From Stenotrophomonas sp. 278 (GTDB lineage: Bacteria > Pseudomonadota > Gammaproteobacteria > Xanthomonadales > Xanthomonadaceae): 35,291 nucleotides of DNA. Below, piece by piece: positions 35,215-35,291 of the stretch (within the stretch, counting starts at the first letter, position 1; the number at the start of each line of letters is the position of its first letter). The stretch lies in contig NZ_RHPP01000027.1 of assembly GCF_003935715.1 (NCBI RefSeq), positions 1 through 35,291 of the forward strand. Reading direction: 5' to 3'. The notes beneath the pieces were generated by a model. It was not told where the DNA came from and searched no databases. It saw only the letters and a list, made by a program, of their open reading frames with translations. Made by a program: the position numbers and the translations under genes.

Positions 35215-35291
35215 TCCTGCTTGGCGACCCTTCTGCGCATCCTAGGGTTGTGGCGTCGCTCGATGTAGTCAAACACATCCGCTCGTGCCGC
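35169..35291 (-). mobile_element. IS3-type transposase C-terminal end (partial, continues past window)
   Basis: On the minus strand the frame is open from the window edge to a TAG at 35169-35171. It reads ADVFDYIERRHNPRMRRRVA near its start. The 'VFDYIExxxNPxxRR' pattern is that of the end of IS3-family OrfB transposases (DDE integrase core). The last residues (VAALLEPSVISG) may already lie outside the IS. No IS terminal repeat could be fixed here. Alternatives are another rve-type transposase; a cellular protein is unlikely. Confidence 0.45.

Noticed and set aside
1-35291. CRISPR array
   Set aside because: No set of short direct repeats with regular spacers was seen on either strand; the only repeats are the VR pair, the operators and the coding repeats in the tail gene.

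Overview
The window is most of a temperate prophage in a GC-rich proteobacterial chromosome. Gene content and sequence style suggest Xanthomonadaceae (Stenotrophomonas/Xanthomonas-like); that placement is inference, because no host housekeeping gene is present. The left edge cuts a virion gene, so the left attachment site, the lysis genes and any tail-tip genes lie outside. The right end is resolved: integrase, phage arm with inverted repeats, attR inside the 3' part of a tRNA-Leu(CAA), then a decayed second integrase and the end of an IS-like transposase.

Layout. (1) 1-17.4 kb, minus strand: virion and packaging module, read right to left. Order is TerS, TerL, portal, Gp49/Sf6-gp66-like protein, scaffold, major capsid, small head protein, a LEM/HeH-tailed protein, head-tail adaptor, tail/stabilisation proteins, a T7 gp13-like (DUF2833) protein and internal/ejection-type virion proteins. 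No tape measure or sheath is seen, so a short-tailed (podovirus-like) virion is inferred. (2) 17.35-22.76 kb, minus strand: unknown small genes, then DUF1064, YbcO/DUF1364, NinB, replication genes (lambda P-like and DUF1376) and small DNA-binding proteins. This is a lambdoid replication/nin region in a tightly overlapping operon. (3) 22.8-24.35 kb: immunity region with a Cro-like gene (minus) and a short CI-like repressor (plus), flanked by two clusters of three 14-bp operators (ATAGG-N4-CCTAT) and two near-consensus promoters. (4) 24.37-33.2 kb, plus strand: a PL-type early operon with RecT and a YqaJ exonuclease, many small coupled genes, and parts of a diversity-generating retroelement (DGR). 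(5) 33.2-34.24 kb: tyrosine integrase after a DUF4224 protein.

Main finding. Two DUF1566/C-type-lectin-like genes (24374-24778 and 29405-29986) end in 127-bp segments of equal length. They differ almost only at first and second positions of codons ending in C, followed by a 43-bp perfect repeat that runs past the stop codon. This is the signature of adenine-directed DGR variable repeats. An Avd-like accessory protein follows the second target (30013-30309). No reverse transcriptase and no template repeat can be seen in the window. Where a canonical DGR often has them, there is an HNH-like gene instead. The targets sit in the repressor-controlled early operon, the first one being promoter-proximal, rather than in the virion module. 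The cassette therefore looks like an RT-less DGR that is either driven in trans, completed beyond the left edge, or relic.

The repressor controls both directions: cro and the replication genes to the left, and DGR target 1, recombination and integrase genes to the right. The rest is a standard lambdoid programme.
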